Shown here piece after piece: positions 54,280-62,745 of a stretch of DNA of 64,000 nt. The position numbers were made by a program, and so were the translations under genes. The stretch is from Trichomonas vaginalis G3. Taxonomy: Eukaryota > Parabasalia > Trichomonadida > Trichomonadidae. Numbering within the stretch: the first letter of the stretch is position 1; each line of letters begins with the position of its first letter. Location of the stretch: assembly GCF_026262505.1 (NCBI RefSeq), contig NC_067208.1, forward strand, positions 10,859,962-10,923,961, in the 5' to 3' direction. The notes below the pieces were generated by a model. The model ran no database searches. It was given only the letters and a program-made list of their open reading frames with translations, and had not been told where the DNA came from.

Positions 54280-56205
54280 GCTCCTGTTAGTAAATCCCAA
54301 CTCTTTGCAGCTTCATTGAATTTCTTAATGACCTCCATGGATGTTGTTCGAATACTTCTTTTCAAGCTCATTTATGTAAAGTTAAGATTTTAACCAACTC
54401 GTATCCAAGCGTGCATTGTTATATAAGGAGGCATTAATCTTTTCCATTACTGCTGGTCTGTAATACCAGCTACAACATGTTGATGATTTCCTGCAGTTTC
54501 CAACAGAAAATACTGTGCTAACATCTTTGGGGTCATTGTGATATCATATCTATGCATTCCCTGTCTATCCGAACCCGCTGCAAGAATTTGTATAACCTCT
54601 TTTTGTTATTGAAATGTGAATGGTTTCCTTCCACAGATGTTCCCACTGAACCTATGCAGTATGTGAAGGAAGGTTTTCAATACCTATTTTTTGAAACCTC
54701 CCATCTTCATTGACTGCGTATTAGTGTAGAATGGAAACTGTCAACTATTTCATACCATCTCCACCAAATAAAGTGTTTTGGATTTAATTGGATTCATAGA
54801 CGTATAAACAGCTCCTATATGGGATATATTAAAATCATATATGCTCATAACTCTATAAACATATTCTAAAGAACTTATGTCATTAAATACCATTTGGAAT
54901 GTAATCTCCCGATGAAATGTTGCATTTGTTCCACTTTTATATAATGTAATGTTATTCAATAGAATTATCCAAGAAAAATTCAAAAGTATCTGGTTGAAGA
55001 CCTCTAAACAAATTCAATGGAGTTGCTGGTTCACCATTTATAATTTGTTGTAAATGTCATTGTATCTGGTTTCGAAAATTTGTCTTGTTAGTTCTGCATC
55101 CACATAAGTTTATATCTGCTTTCTTGTCTAACATTGCTGGTAGTTCATATGCTTAAAGTTTCTGGCATGATCTTCGGTAATTCCTGCAACAGCTTATCTA
55201 AATTGTTAAGAGTATCTTATACGCGCTTGTAACTCGGATTCTTCAAATAAGGTGCACTTGAACCAAGGTCAAAGTTCAATATTATGTCGTCTGCTCAACA
55301 GTAGTGAAGGATTTATGTGTATGGTTCTTGTCTGCTTTCTTGTCCAATATTAAATCTTGAGCAGTGAATTTAATATTTGTTCTACCTTCATGAACATAAA
55401 CATCTTTACATCTAATGTTTCTCATCGTCGTTATGTCGTCATCCGATGTTAAACCTTGTGGAAAGTTAGGAGGTTTACAATATAATGCATCCCCACCAGT
55501 TTTTTCAACCGTTTCCTTCAATACTTTTCTATAGCAACAGTTGTGAAGGATTTATGTGTATGGTTCTTGTCTGCTTTCTTATCTAACATTGCTGGTAGTT
55601 CATATGCTTCAAAGTTTCTGGCATGACTTTTCATGTTCCTGCAACTGTTATCTAAACTGTTAAGAGTATCTTTTTACGCTTGTGCTTGATTTTCTAATGG
55701 TGCACTTGACCAAAGGTCAAAGTTACAATATTATGTCGTCTGCTCTACAGAAAAGTGAAGGATTTATGTGTATGGTTCTTGTCAGCTTAACTGTCTAAAG
55801 AAGTTTGAAGTTCATTTATATCGGAGATGTTGTGTTTATGAGATTTCAAAACTTTGTTCGTTGCGTCAAGTTCAACTTTGTCAGCTTTACTTTTAATAGC
55901 ATCTTCAAACGTTATTTTTGCTTAACTTTAAACATAAAATTCTTGGTTCAACTAATAACACCATTAACAGAGAAAGTAGAGGCATAAATTTCATCGTTAT
56001 AACTAAATGCTTCTGGTGCTTTACCTGGTGTCATACTGTACAGTACAGCTTATGTCAATAACCTTTAGCACGAATGTATTATATCTTCTTTCATTAAACA
56101 TTTTTTGTCTTCGCTTCATCACTTCGTGTTAATATCCATGGTAGTCCGTTATAAATCTGTTCGTCTGAAGTTATATAATGAACGTGGTTTTTTATCTGCT
56201 TTTTC
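54280..56205 (-). pseudogene. Fibre gene remnant, middle and tip (inner Maverick)
   Basis: Contains the phage-like tip and at least three repeats of a module with KADKNHTHKSFTTVEQ. One module (GGDALYCKPPNFPQGLTSDD) matches the family B fibre but not the outer family A fibre. Heavily broken. Its 3' flank (55930-56205) repeats 16430-16725. Confidence 0.65.
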
Positions 56206-56313
56206 GGTAAGTTTAACATAAGACTTGTCGAACCTTCTTCAATGAAAGATGTTGTGCTACCTAAAGATGGAAAGGATGGACTCATTATTGAGATGATTTT
56301 AATTGCATATTAA
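56206..56313 (+). pseudogene. Minor capsid remnant, C-terminal end
   Basis: Matches the last 30 or so codons of 4951-5832 (RLVEPSSMKDVVLPKDGKDG). It begins abruptly next to fibre sequence, marking a block boundary. The N-terminal remnant is at 21440-22227. Confidence 0.65.
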
Positions 56314-56538
56314 ATGAGCTTGTTCTTGAAGGTCAGTCATGATGAAATAACTGTTGTAGAAGATGTTAGCAATTGTTCAGACATTTTGAAGCGAATAGAT
56401 GAGATAAGAAAGAAGTTAGATAGACCGCAAAGCGGTGAGGGCGAAGCCCGTGAGAATGTTTATGTTTCATTGACTTTCTCCAGTAACGAGAACTTTTATG
56501 AGATAATATTGAAGAGAGATGATTTTAATATGGTGTAA
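56314..56538 (+). CDS. Copy of the 74 aa Maverick gene with double hairpin
   Basis: Near-identical to 4726-4950, including the two GC-rich hairpins (about 56423-56448) in frame. Intact. Unknown function. Confidence 0.65.
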   Translation: MSLFLKVSHDEITVVEDVSNCSDILKRIDEIRKKLDRPQSGEGEARENVYVSLTFSSNENFYEIILKRDDFNMV

Positions 56539-57051
56539 ATGGTAGCTTGGGCAGCTTTAGGCGCAATGGGAACAAAAGCATTAGCATTTGGAGCAAAAGC
56601 ACTTGGGCTTATGACGCAGTAAATAAAATGAGTGGAGGAAGGTTTCGAAGACATTAGATGCAAATAAAGGAAGATTGGAGGCTGGGTTGCAAAGAAGTTA
56701 AGATTAAATAAAATAGGGCTCATAAATAAAGCATCCAATTTGGTTGCGACTGAGTCAGAAAATGCTTTAGGAAAGGACGATGAGTTTGCAAAACATGCAA
56801 AAGACTTTAATGACCAGATGAAAGGTGAAACAATGCATTTAAATAGAGTCGATGGAACTCTTCCTCCACCAGCAGTTCTTCCGTATGGTCCCTATGGAAT
56901 GTATGGAAACCCTTACGAAAGACCATTTGACCCATTGACTGGTGGAAGTAACTGGTATCATTACGGACGAAGAAGAAAGACAGTCAAGTTGGAGACAGAC
57001 GTGAAGAAAGCAACTAAAAAGAAACCAAGGAAGAGAGTTATAAAGCAATGA
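56539..57051 (+). pseudogene. Copy of the Ala/Gly-rich basic-tailed protein gene, broken
   Basis: Matches 4198-4725 including the YPYGPYGMYG-type stretch and the KKATKKKPRKRVIKQ tail. Broken. Its last codons lie inside the terminal repeat. Confidence 0.65.
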
Positions 57052-57058
57052 ATTCATG

Positions 57059-57106
57059 AGGTGAAAAAAGAGGTGAAAAAAGAGGTGAGATTTCACCACT
57101 TCACCT
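57059..57106. repeat. AGGTGA iteron/palindrome
   Basis: AGGTGAAAAAAG twice, then GGTGAGATTTCACC and an inverted half-site. It is inside the terminal repeat. Confidence 0.85.
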
Positions 57107-57208
57107 AAATTTATTTTTGGGCTATGTTTTCATACATGTGAGGGTGGTGATATCATTTATTTTTAAGTTTATTTTTATATTTTATTTTGAAAATTTTTAT
57201 TTATGTAA

Positions 57209-57535
57209 ATGACGAAAACTATTGAGATAACAAACTACAACGGTCATGAGTTCAAGAATTTGTTCTTCGTTCCTCGTGAAAATACATTCTATCAGATACG
57301 AGGGAGAAAGGGTAAAGTTAGTTTGAGCGTTTATGAAGGAATGAAGAATGGAAAGTTTATACAAGCATACGATACAAACGGTAAGCGTGTTTCATTAGCT
57401 TTGTCAAAACTTACTAACATTTATTTTGACAGTGACTTTGACTCTGACGATTGGAGCGACAGCAGCGATACTGAAGAATATGAACTATTGTGTGAAGCAC
57501 AGCAATGGGAAGAGTTGCAATACTTTTGTAAGTGA
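57209..57535 (+). CDS. Terminal-repeat-borne Maverick protein (108 aa), right copy
   Basis: Identical in translation to 11447-11773. See 458-778 for the family description. Confidence 0.8.
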   Translation: MTKTIEITNYNGHEFKNLFFVPRENTFYQIRGRKGKVSLSVYEGMKNGKFIQAYDTNGKRVSLALSKLTNIYFDSDFDSDDWSDSSDTEEYELLCEAQQWEELQYFCK

Positions 57536-57718
57536 GAACGTTTATTTTTTTACAGTAGTGAGGTGAAGTGGTTGGCAGCTTTATAAATATTTAAGGTTAA
57601 GTTGGTGTTTGTGTTTGTGTTGTAAAATATACGTTAACGGTTTTGTAAAGTGTCAAATTCACAAGTATTGCGTATGGAGGAACGCAGTGCCTCCGTACAC
57701 GAGACTTGTATACTAACT

Positions 57719-57724
57719 TATGTT
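57719..57724. repeat. Target site duplication, right copy (TATGTT)
   Basis: Same six bases as 11258-11263. The outer element's fibre sequence resumes here. Confidence 0.9.
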
Positions 57725-58192
57725 TACAGAGTTATGAGCATATATGATTTAATATATCCTATAGGAGCTGTTTATACGTCTATGAATCCAATAAATCCAA
57801 ACACTTTATTTGGTGGTAGATGGTATGAAATAGTTGACAGTTTTCCATTCTACACTAATACGCAGTCAATGAAGATGGGAGGTTCAAAGAAAATAGGTAT
57901 TGAAAACCTTCCTTCACATATGCATAGGTTCAGTGGAAGAACATCTGTGGAAGGAAACCATTCACATTCAATAACAAAAAGAGGTTATATAAATCTTGCA
58001 GCGGGTTCGGATAGATGGGGAATGAATAGATATGATATCTCAGATGACCCCAAAGATGTTAGCACAGGTATTTTCTGTGGAACTGCAGGAAATCATACAC
58101 ATGTTGTAGCTGGTATTACAGACCCAGCAGGTAATGGAAAAGATTATATGCCTCCTTATATAACAATGCACGCTTGGATACGAGTTGGTTAA
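57725..58192 (+). CDS. Maverick fibre gene, 3' part (phage-like tip domain)
   Basis: Encodes YPIGAVYTSMNPINPNTLFG, then GGSKKIGIENLPSHMHRF, HSHS, HTHVV and MPPYITMHAWIRVG. This is the layout of T4 gp10/gp12-like short-fibre tips, where His-x-His pairs bind metal in the trimer. It belongs to the outer element and is separated from the rest of the fibre gene (8754-11263) by the inner Maverick. Just upstream of the integrase on the same strand. Confidence 0.75.
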   Translation, partial: YRVMSIYDLIYPIGAVYTSMNPINPNTLFGGRWYEIVDSFPFYTNTQSMKMGGSKKIGIENLPSHMHRFSGRTSVEGNHSHSITKRGYINLAAGSDRWGMNRYDISDDPKDVSTGIFCGTAGNHTHVVAGITDPAGNGKDYMPPYITMHAWIRVG

Positions 58193-58211
58193 AATCTTTA
58201 ACTTTACATAA

Positions 58212-59297
58212 ATGAGCTTGAAAGAAGTATTCGAACAACATCCATGGAGGTCATTTAAGAAGTTCAATGAAGCTGCAAAGAGTTGGGGATTTACTAACAG
58301 AGCTGAAGTGAAAAGGTTCTTTGACAAAAATGTTGTACATCAAACAAAAATAAACCCTTACGACTACTTTTTACCAATTTACTCCAACACTCCTGACGCA
58401 TACCAATTTGACACTCTCATTCAAAGCAGAAAAGGAGGACATAAACCATTCCTCATCTTCATAAATGTTAACACTCGTAAAGCATATGCATATCCAATGA
58501 AAAATAAAGGAACTCGTGAAGTGTTAAGAGTTTTACAAAAGTTTGTAGCAGAACATAGCCCAAGTACTTTAACATCAGACCAAGACAGTGCATACCTCAG
58601 CAATGAAATCACAGAATTTCTCATTAAGCATAACATAACTCACTACACTACTGAAGACCATAACCATAACATACTCGGCATCATAAACCGCTTCATAAGA
58701 ACGCTCAGAGATTTAAATCAAGAGCGAGACTTTACCGAAGAAACAATGAAACATTTTCTCGAAGTATATAATTCCTCAACGCATTCTACAACAGGCCATA
58801 CACCAAATTCAATGACACAACAACAAGAAGAAAAGTATATACAAAAGAAACGAAGCCAAACACAAAATATCAGAAATTCAACACAATTTACCCTCATTCC
58901 TGGAACAAAAGTTCGTGTAGTTCTTGACGACAAACCGTTGACAAAGAAACGTTTAAGGTTAAGTCGAAATTATTATATCGTAGACTCTACGCAAGGTAAT
59001 GGATATCTTATAAAAGCTGCTGACGACTCTATTGCGTTTTATCCTCGTCATAAATTAGTTGAAAGTAGTAATGGCAAACTTGCTGAAACCATTGACGAAG
59101 CAAAGCGAGGAGTGGTTATTGAAATACTTGACTACAACATAAACGATGACACTTATAAAGTAAGATATGAAGGAGGTGTTGAAGATGTTATACCATCTAA
59201 GAACTTGAGAGAGTCAAAGCCAACACATCTGGGACCATTAGAGCGGGAGTACTGGAAAGACAAAAATATGCCAGAAAGAATAAGAAAATTCTTCTAA
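58212..59297 (+). CDS. Maverick DDE integrase (rve), family A (361 aa)
   Basis: Starts MSLKEVFEQHPWRSFKKFNE. The integrase core spans about residues 50-200 (AYQFDTLIQS, LTSDQDSAYL). It is followed by a basic linker and two small beta-rich C-terminal units, the last (YKVRYEGGVEDVIPSKNL) resembling a chromodomain, as known for Maverick integrases. The frame is open throughout. It follows the fibre gene by 19 bp on the same strand. Confidence 0.8.
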   Translation: MSLKEVFEQHPWRSFKKFNEAAKSWGFTNRAEVKRFFDKNVVHQTKINPYDYFLPIYSNTPDAYQFDTLIQSRKGGHKPFLIFINVNTRKAYAYPMKNKGTREVLRVLQKFVAEHSPSTLTSDQDSAYLSNEITEFLIKHNITHYTTEDHNHNILGIINRFIRTLRDLNQERDFTEETMKHFLEVYNSSTHSTTGHTPNSMTQQQEEKYIQKKRSQTQNIRNSTQFTLIPGTKVRVVLDDKPLTKKRLRLSRNYYIVDSTQGNGYLIKAADDSIAFYPRHKLVESSNGKLAETIDEAKRGVVIEILDYNINDDTYKVRYEGGVEDVIPSKNLRESKPTHLGPLEREYWKDKNMPERIRKFF

Positions 59298-59335
59298 ACT
59301 TTTTCATTAGATGTAAATCAGACAAAATATATTTT

Positions 59336-59359
59336 AGGTGAAGAGGTGAGATCTCACCT
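59336..59359. repeat. AGGTGA iteron/palindrome, GATC centre
   Basis: AGGTGAAGAGGTGAGATCTC followed by ACCT; compact form. Confidence 0.8.
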
Positions 59360-59392
59360 GTTTTCTAACATGGTCTAAAACACACAAAACTC

Positions 59393-59545
59393 ATGAATTT
59401 TGTGTGTTTTCAGCATTATTTTTTTGCATTATGACACGAAGTGAACTTTTGCACTTCGTCAAAAACTCATGAATTTTGTGTGTTTTCAGCATTATTTTTT
59501 TGCATTATGACACGAAGTGAACTTTTGCACTTCGTCAAAAACTCA
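59393..59545. repeat. Two tandem 76 bp units, each with a hairpin
   Basis: Each unit contains ACGAAGTG-AACTTTTG-CACTTCGT, a perfect 8 bp stem, and CTCATGAATTTTGTGTG. The stem sequence echoes the GGCACGAAGTGCC hairpin of the family B tips. Confidence 0.75.
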
Positions 59546-59594
59546 TGAATTCTCATGAATTTCCTTAAGATAGAAAAAATAAAAAATAATTTTT

Positions 59595-59625
59595 AGGGTA
59601 GAATGTTAGATCTAACATGCTAACA
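59595..59625. repeat. B-type palindrome in a family A element
   Basis: AGGGTAGAATGTTAGATCTA then ACATGCTAACA; half-site TGTTA with GATC centre, resembling family B rather than family A arrays. Confidence 0.75.
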
Positions 59626-59735
59626 TAAACTTTATTTTTATTGAATTCAGCACAAAAATAATGAATTTCATTAGTTAGAAAAATAACGCTAATTTTTTTC
59701 TAAGAAAAATTTTTATTTTGTATGTAAAGACAGTA

Positions 59736-60347
59736 ATGACAAACATTGAGTTTGAAACAGTTAGAAAGATAGACAATGACACCAAATTGGTTAGAATAGG
59801 TGATTTAAACGTAAGATACTCAAAGAAATACAACAAATATTCTTTGTCAGACATTATATTTCCATCTGGAAAGAAAACACACGACTGGGTTAGAAATGCT
59901 TCAACTCAGAAAATTTTGACAAGAAATCCTGAGCTTATGATATCGGTAAGATTCTATGGAACTACAGCATATCTCATCGACAAAAGTCTTATACCAATAG
60001 TTTTGTTATGGTTAGACCCAGTTGTTGGATATAACTTCATAACATATGGTTCATTCGATACGGAACGTTGCAGTGAAGGCTTACTTTACATCGTTCAGAA
60101 ACCGAAGGACTTCAATACAAAGAGATATAAGATAGGAAGAACATATAATATAACTCAAAGATATGACTCTACAGTCAATAGAGTCAAGGTTGTGTTCGTT
60201 AATGATATGAGAGCTGCAGAAACAGAACTACTTGAAAAGTTTGAGAAAAGGTATGGTGCTCCCATGAAAGGTAAAGAAACGTTTGAAGTAGATGAGATAG
60301 ATAAAGCTATAAAATTATTTGACGAAGTTGCTGAAAAATACATGTAA
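59736..60347 (+). CDS. KilA-N-like plus T5orf172 (GIY-YIG-like) protein (203 aa)
   Basis: I choose the ATG of MTNIEFETV; the upstream TTG frame overlaps a leader shared with two other genes. The N-terminal half (SLSDIIFPSGKKTHDWVRNA, STQKIL, then the IPIVLLWLDP region) fits a KilA-N DNA-binding domain. The C-terminal half (GLLYIVQKPKDFNTKRYKIG, RTYNITQRYDS) fits the T5orf172/MUG113 GIY-YIG-like fold. This pairing is common in phages and large DNA viruses. Intact. Probably a regulatory or nucleolytic DNA-binding protein. Confidence 0.7.
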   Translation: MTNIEFETVRKIDNDTKLVRIGDLNVRYSKKYNKYSLSDIIFPSGKKTHDWVRNASTQKILTRNPELMISVRFYGTTAYLIDKSLIPIVLLWLDPVVGYNFITYGSFDTERCSEGLLYIVQKPKDFNTKRYKIGRTYNITQRYDSTVNRVKVVFVNDMRAAETELLEKFEKRYGAPMKGKETFEVDEIDKAIKLFDEVAEKYM

Positions 60348-60414
60348 AGCGTTTATTTTTGGTCTTTTGTGAAAATTCATGAAATTTGGTCATTTTTCAC
60401 CAAAAATAATGTTT

Positions 60415-60461
60415 AGGTGAAGAGGTGAGATCTCACCTGTTTTTTCACCTGTTTTTTCACC
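60415..60461. repeat. AGGTGA iteron/palindrome, GATC centre
   Basis: Full array between two genes: AGGTGAAGAGGTGAGATCTC plus two further inverted half-sites at 12 bp steps. Confidence 0.85.
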
Positions 60462-60547
60462 CCCGTGAATTTTCATGAATTTCCTTAAGACAGAAAAAAT
60501 AAAGTTAGTTTTATTTTTATTTATTTTTTTATTTTGTATGTAAAGAT

Positions 60548-61486
60548 ATGATTTCAACAATCGGCACAACAACAATTCAAACAACAGCACCAAACTCGTT
60601 AGTCATGAATCCAACATCTATGTTAGTAGAGATGAAAAACTTCATTCCTTCTTCATTTACTTTCGAAACAAAAATCCAGAAGATAAAGCAAGAACTTTTA
60701 ACAAGTAATTTAGACTGTACCGCACAGGATGAAGAAAATGAAGAATATCTTTATGAAATGCAGGACATTATTGACCATTTACCCAAATTGCCTGAAATCC
60801 AACAGCAAAAACTAACTATTCCTGAATTCGACGAAATTGAAGTTAAAGTTACTGATTCAGTAGAAATAAAGAAGTTCATACGTAAAGTAAATTATGAATT
60901 CCTTGGTTTTCATTGCAACCATAAAGTTATGGACAAAGATTGCGACATGGTTTATAAAAACATTTCTGACATATATAAATCTGAGGAGTTTAAGACTTAC
61001 GATAACTTTGTTTCATTAGTTGCAAAATGTGTTTGGGAAATAAGAGATAAAGATAGAAGAGGCAAAGTATGGAACGAACAAATAAGACCCGCTATGTTTG
61101 AGATGAAGAGAGCAATTGACGCTTTAGTTGTTTTAGCTGGTTTTATTTCAATGTATAACGCAAAAATGAACCCGCAATGTTCTAAATGTAAAGCAGCAAT
61201 TAGGAAATATAACTACTCCGTCAAAGAGATAGAACGTATGCGAAACGACTATGCAGACTTAAAGAAAGAAGCAGAGAAGCCGGTAGAAAATAAAATGGAC
61301 ATGTTAGAATTTCTGAACAAAAACTATCCAACAGCAGAAGATTTCCTTCTATCTGACGTCAAGAAGAAGTATAAAGAAACTTTCGGTATCGTTAAAACTT
61401 TTGACATACTGACAGAAGAAATAGAAGCTACGAAATTGTTTAGGATTTCAAATATACATCGTACAATTCATGTAAAACGCTTGTGA
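60548..61486 (+). CDS. Maverick protein of unknown function (312 aa)
   Basis: Starts MISTIGTTTIQTTAPNSLVM after the conserved leader. Mostly helical; FLGFHCNHKVMDKDCDMVYK and MNPQCSKCKAAIRKY provide Cys/His pairs that could bind zinc. The C-terminus (DVKKKYKETFGIVKTFDILT, then a basic end) may contact DNA. It sits between the two KilA-N genes and shares their upstream leader, so it is probably co-regulated with them. Intact. Confidence 0.6.
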   Translation: MISTIGTTTIQTTAPNSLVMNPTSMLVEMKNFIPSSFTFETKIQKIKQELLTSNLDCTAQDEENEEYLYEMQDIIDHLPKLPEIQQQKLTIPEFDEIEVKVTDSVEIKKFIRKVNYEFLGFHCNHKVMDKDCDMVYKNISDIYKSEEFKTYDNFVSLVAKCVWEIRDKDRRGKVWNEQIRPAMFEMKRAIDALVVLAGFISMYNAKMNPQCSKCKAAIRKYNYSVKEIERMRNDYADLKKEAEKPVENKMDMLEFLNKNYPTAEDFLLSDVKKKYKETFGIVKTFDILTEEIEATKLFRISNIHRTIHVKRL

Positions 61487-61494
61487 AAAAACTG

Positions 61495-61542
61495 GGGTGA
61501 GAAAACAGGTGAAAAAAGAGGTGAAATCTCACCTCTTCACCT
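61495..61542. repeat. AGGTGA iteron/palindrome
   Basis: Three direct half-sites then GGTGAAATCTCACC and an inverted half-site. Confidence 0.85.
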
Positions 61543-61672
61543 AAATTATATTTTTGCTGAATTCAGCAACAAAATTCTGAGTAAAATAATTTTAGGGCAT
61601 GTGTCAAACCGTTGAGTTTTCACAAAATTCCAAAAATAACGTTTACCATGTGAAACGTTTATAAAATAACTG

Positions 61673-61720
61673 GGGTGAAAAAAAAGGTGAAAAAAGAGGT
61701 GAAATCTCACCTCTTCACCT
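61673..61720. repeat. AGGTGA iteron/palindrome
   Basis: Second array in the same 345 bp gene-free stretch (61487-61831). Same core and spacing as 61495-61542. Confidence 0.85.
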
Positions 61721-61831
61721 AAATTATATTTTTATTGAATTCAGCACAAAAATCATGAATTTCCTTAAGATAGAAAAAATAAAGTTAGTTTTATTTTTAT
61801 TTATTTTTTTATTTTGTATGTAAAGACAGTA

Positions 61832-62692
61832 ATGACAACATCAGAGAACACAACAACAGTTATAGTCCATGAAGTCATAAATGAAGAATACGAGTACATA
61901 CAATATAACAAACAGTTACGTCTCATTCGTTCAGTCAAAGATGACATGTACCAAATGCAAAGTATTTTGACAGCATGTTATGCTCCAGATACTAAACTTC
62001 CTAAAGACTGGTTTAGGAACCAAAGCACTATTGAACTATTAAATGAAGCACAGCGAGACATACTTTTTTCTGAAAACAGTGAAGAACAGCGAGTAGGTAA
62101 AAAACCCCAGTCGCCAAAACTCTATGAAAATCGTGAAAAATTGCCAAACGGTTTGAGAGGATATTATGTTCATAGACTTCTCGTAAATGCTGTAGCAATG
62201 TGGGCTTCACCTCGTTATGCTTGGTATGTTTGTAAACTTCTTGACGAAATTCACAGACAAGAACGTGGAGAGATGGAAAAGAAACTTCAAGCAAAAGATG
62301 AAGTCATTGAATCCAAAGACAAAAGCATACAGAAAAGAATACCGCGTTCAGTACCAAAAGGAAAGGAAAAGAGTTATAAGTATATGATATATACTGAAGA
62401 GATGGAAAATGAAGAAGATAAAGATATGGTTATGTTGCATTTAGTCAGAAGAAACAACAAAAGCTTTTACGACCTCGCTAAGATATATAAATCTGACAGA
62501 AACTGGTTCTATCGTGAAAACTTACCGATTTCAATGACACCGAATGAGCAAATAAAGGAAATTGTCAAAAGTACTCTTCCTCAAACACACTATGACATCA
62601 AAGGTTGCACAATACTTACATTCAAAGAAGACTTACCATTACTGAAGGGAAAAATAACAGAATATTTCGATAACTTCAAAGAGGAAGAATGA
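61832..62692 (+). CDS. KilA-N domain protein (286 aa)
   Basis: I choose the ATG of MTTSENTTTVIVHEV. DWFRNQSTIELL and YYVHRLLVNAVAMWASPRYA are the hallmark KilA-N segments (residues about 55-140). A basic coiled coil follows, then a C-terminal domain (MVMLHLVRRNNKSFYDLAKI ... NEQIKEIVKSTLP) like those attached to KilA-N in large DNA viruses. Intact. Probably a DNA-binding regulator; the iterons next to it are candidate binding sites. Confidence 0.75.
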   Translation: MTTSENTTTVIVHEVINEEYEYIQYNKQLRLIRSVKDDMYQMQSILTACYAPDTKLPKDWFRNQSTIELLNEAQRDILFSENSEEQRVGKKPQSPKLYENREKLPNGLRGYYVHRLLVNAVAMWASPRYAWYVCKLLDEIHRQERGEMEKKLQAKDEVIESKDKSIQKRIPRSVPKGKEKSYKYMIYTEEMENEEDKDMVMLHLVRRNNKSFYDLAKIYKSDRNWFYRENLPISMTPNEQIKEIVKSTLPQTHYDIKGCTILTFKEDLPLLKGKITEYFDNFKEEE

Positions 62693-62745
62693 AAATCTAA
62701 GCTAATTTTATTTTTTTTATAAAATTTTATCTCATATGAAAGAAC

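Larger units (their letters stand above)
11264..57718. mobile_element. Inner Maverick/Polinton (family A), nested in the outer copy
   Basis: Both ends are present as inverted repeats of about 693 bp (11264-11956 and 57026-57718) that are nearly identical and each contain the 106-108 aa terminal gene; TATGTT flanks both sides. Near-identical ends point to a young insertion. The 46 kb span exceeds the collinear outer copy because a 23 kb foreign block bounded by N runs (22328-45627) lies within it. The remaining blocks (11264-16395, 16430-22227, 45653-56205, 56206-57718) appear out of order. Many of its genes are broken, with dozens of small breaks in the middle blocks. Confidence 0.8.
57026..57718. 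repeat. Right terminal inverted repeat of inner Maverick
   Basis: Inverse of 11264-11956 with only a few differences. Confidence 0.9.
59298..59735. other. Maverick intergenic region with iterons and hairpin repeats
   Basis: No gene. Holds an A-type array (59336-59359), a tandem hairpin repeat (59393-59545), a B-type palindrome (59595-59625) and the T-rich leader (TTTTTATTTTGTATGTAAAG) of the next gene. Confidence 0.7.

Noticed and set aside
58212-59297. LTR retrotransposon, because of the rve integrase
   Set aside because: No reverse transcriptase, protease or LTR is seen; ATPase, PolB and capsid genes mark a Maverick.
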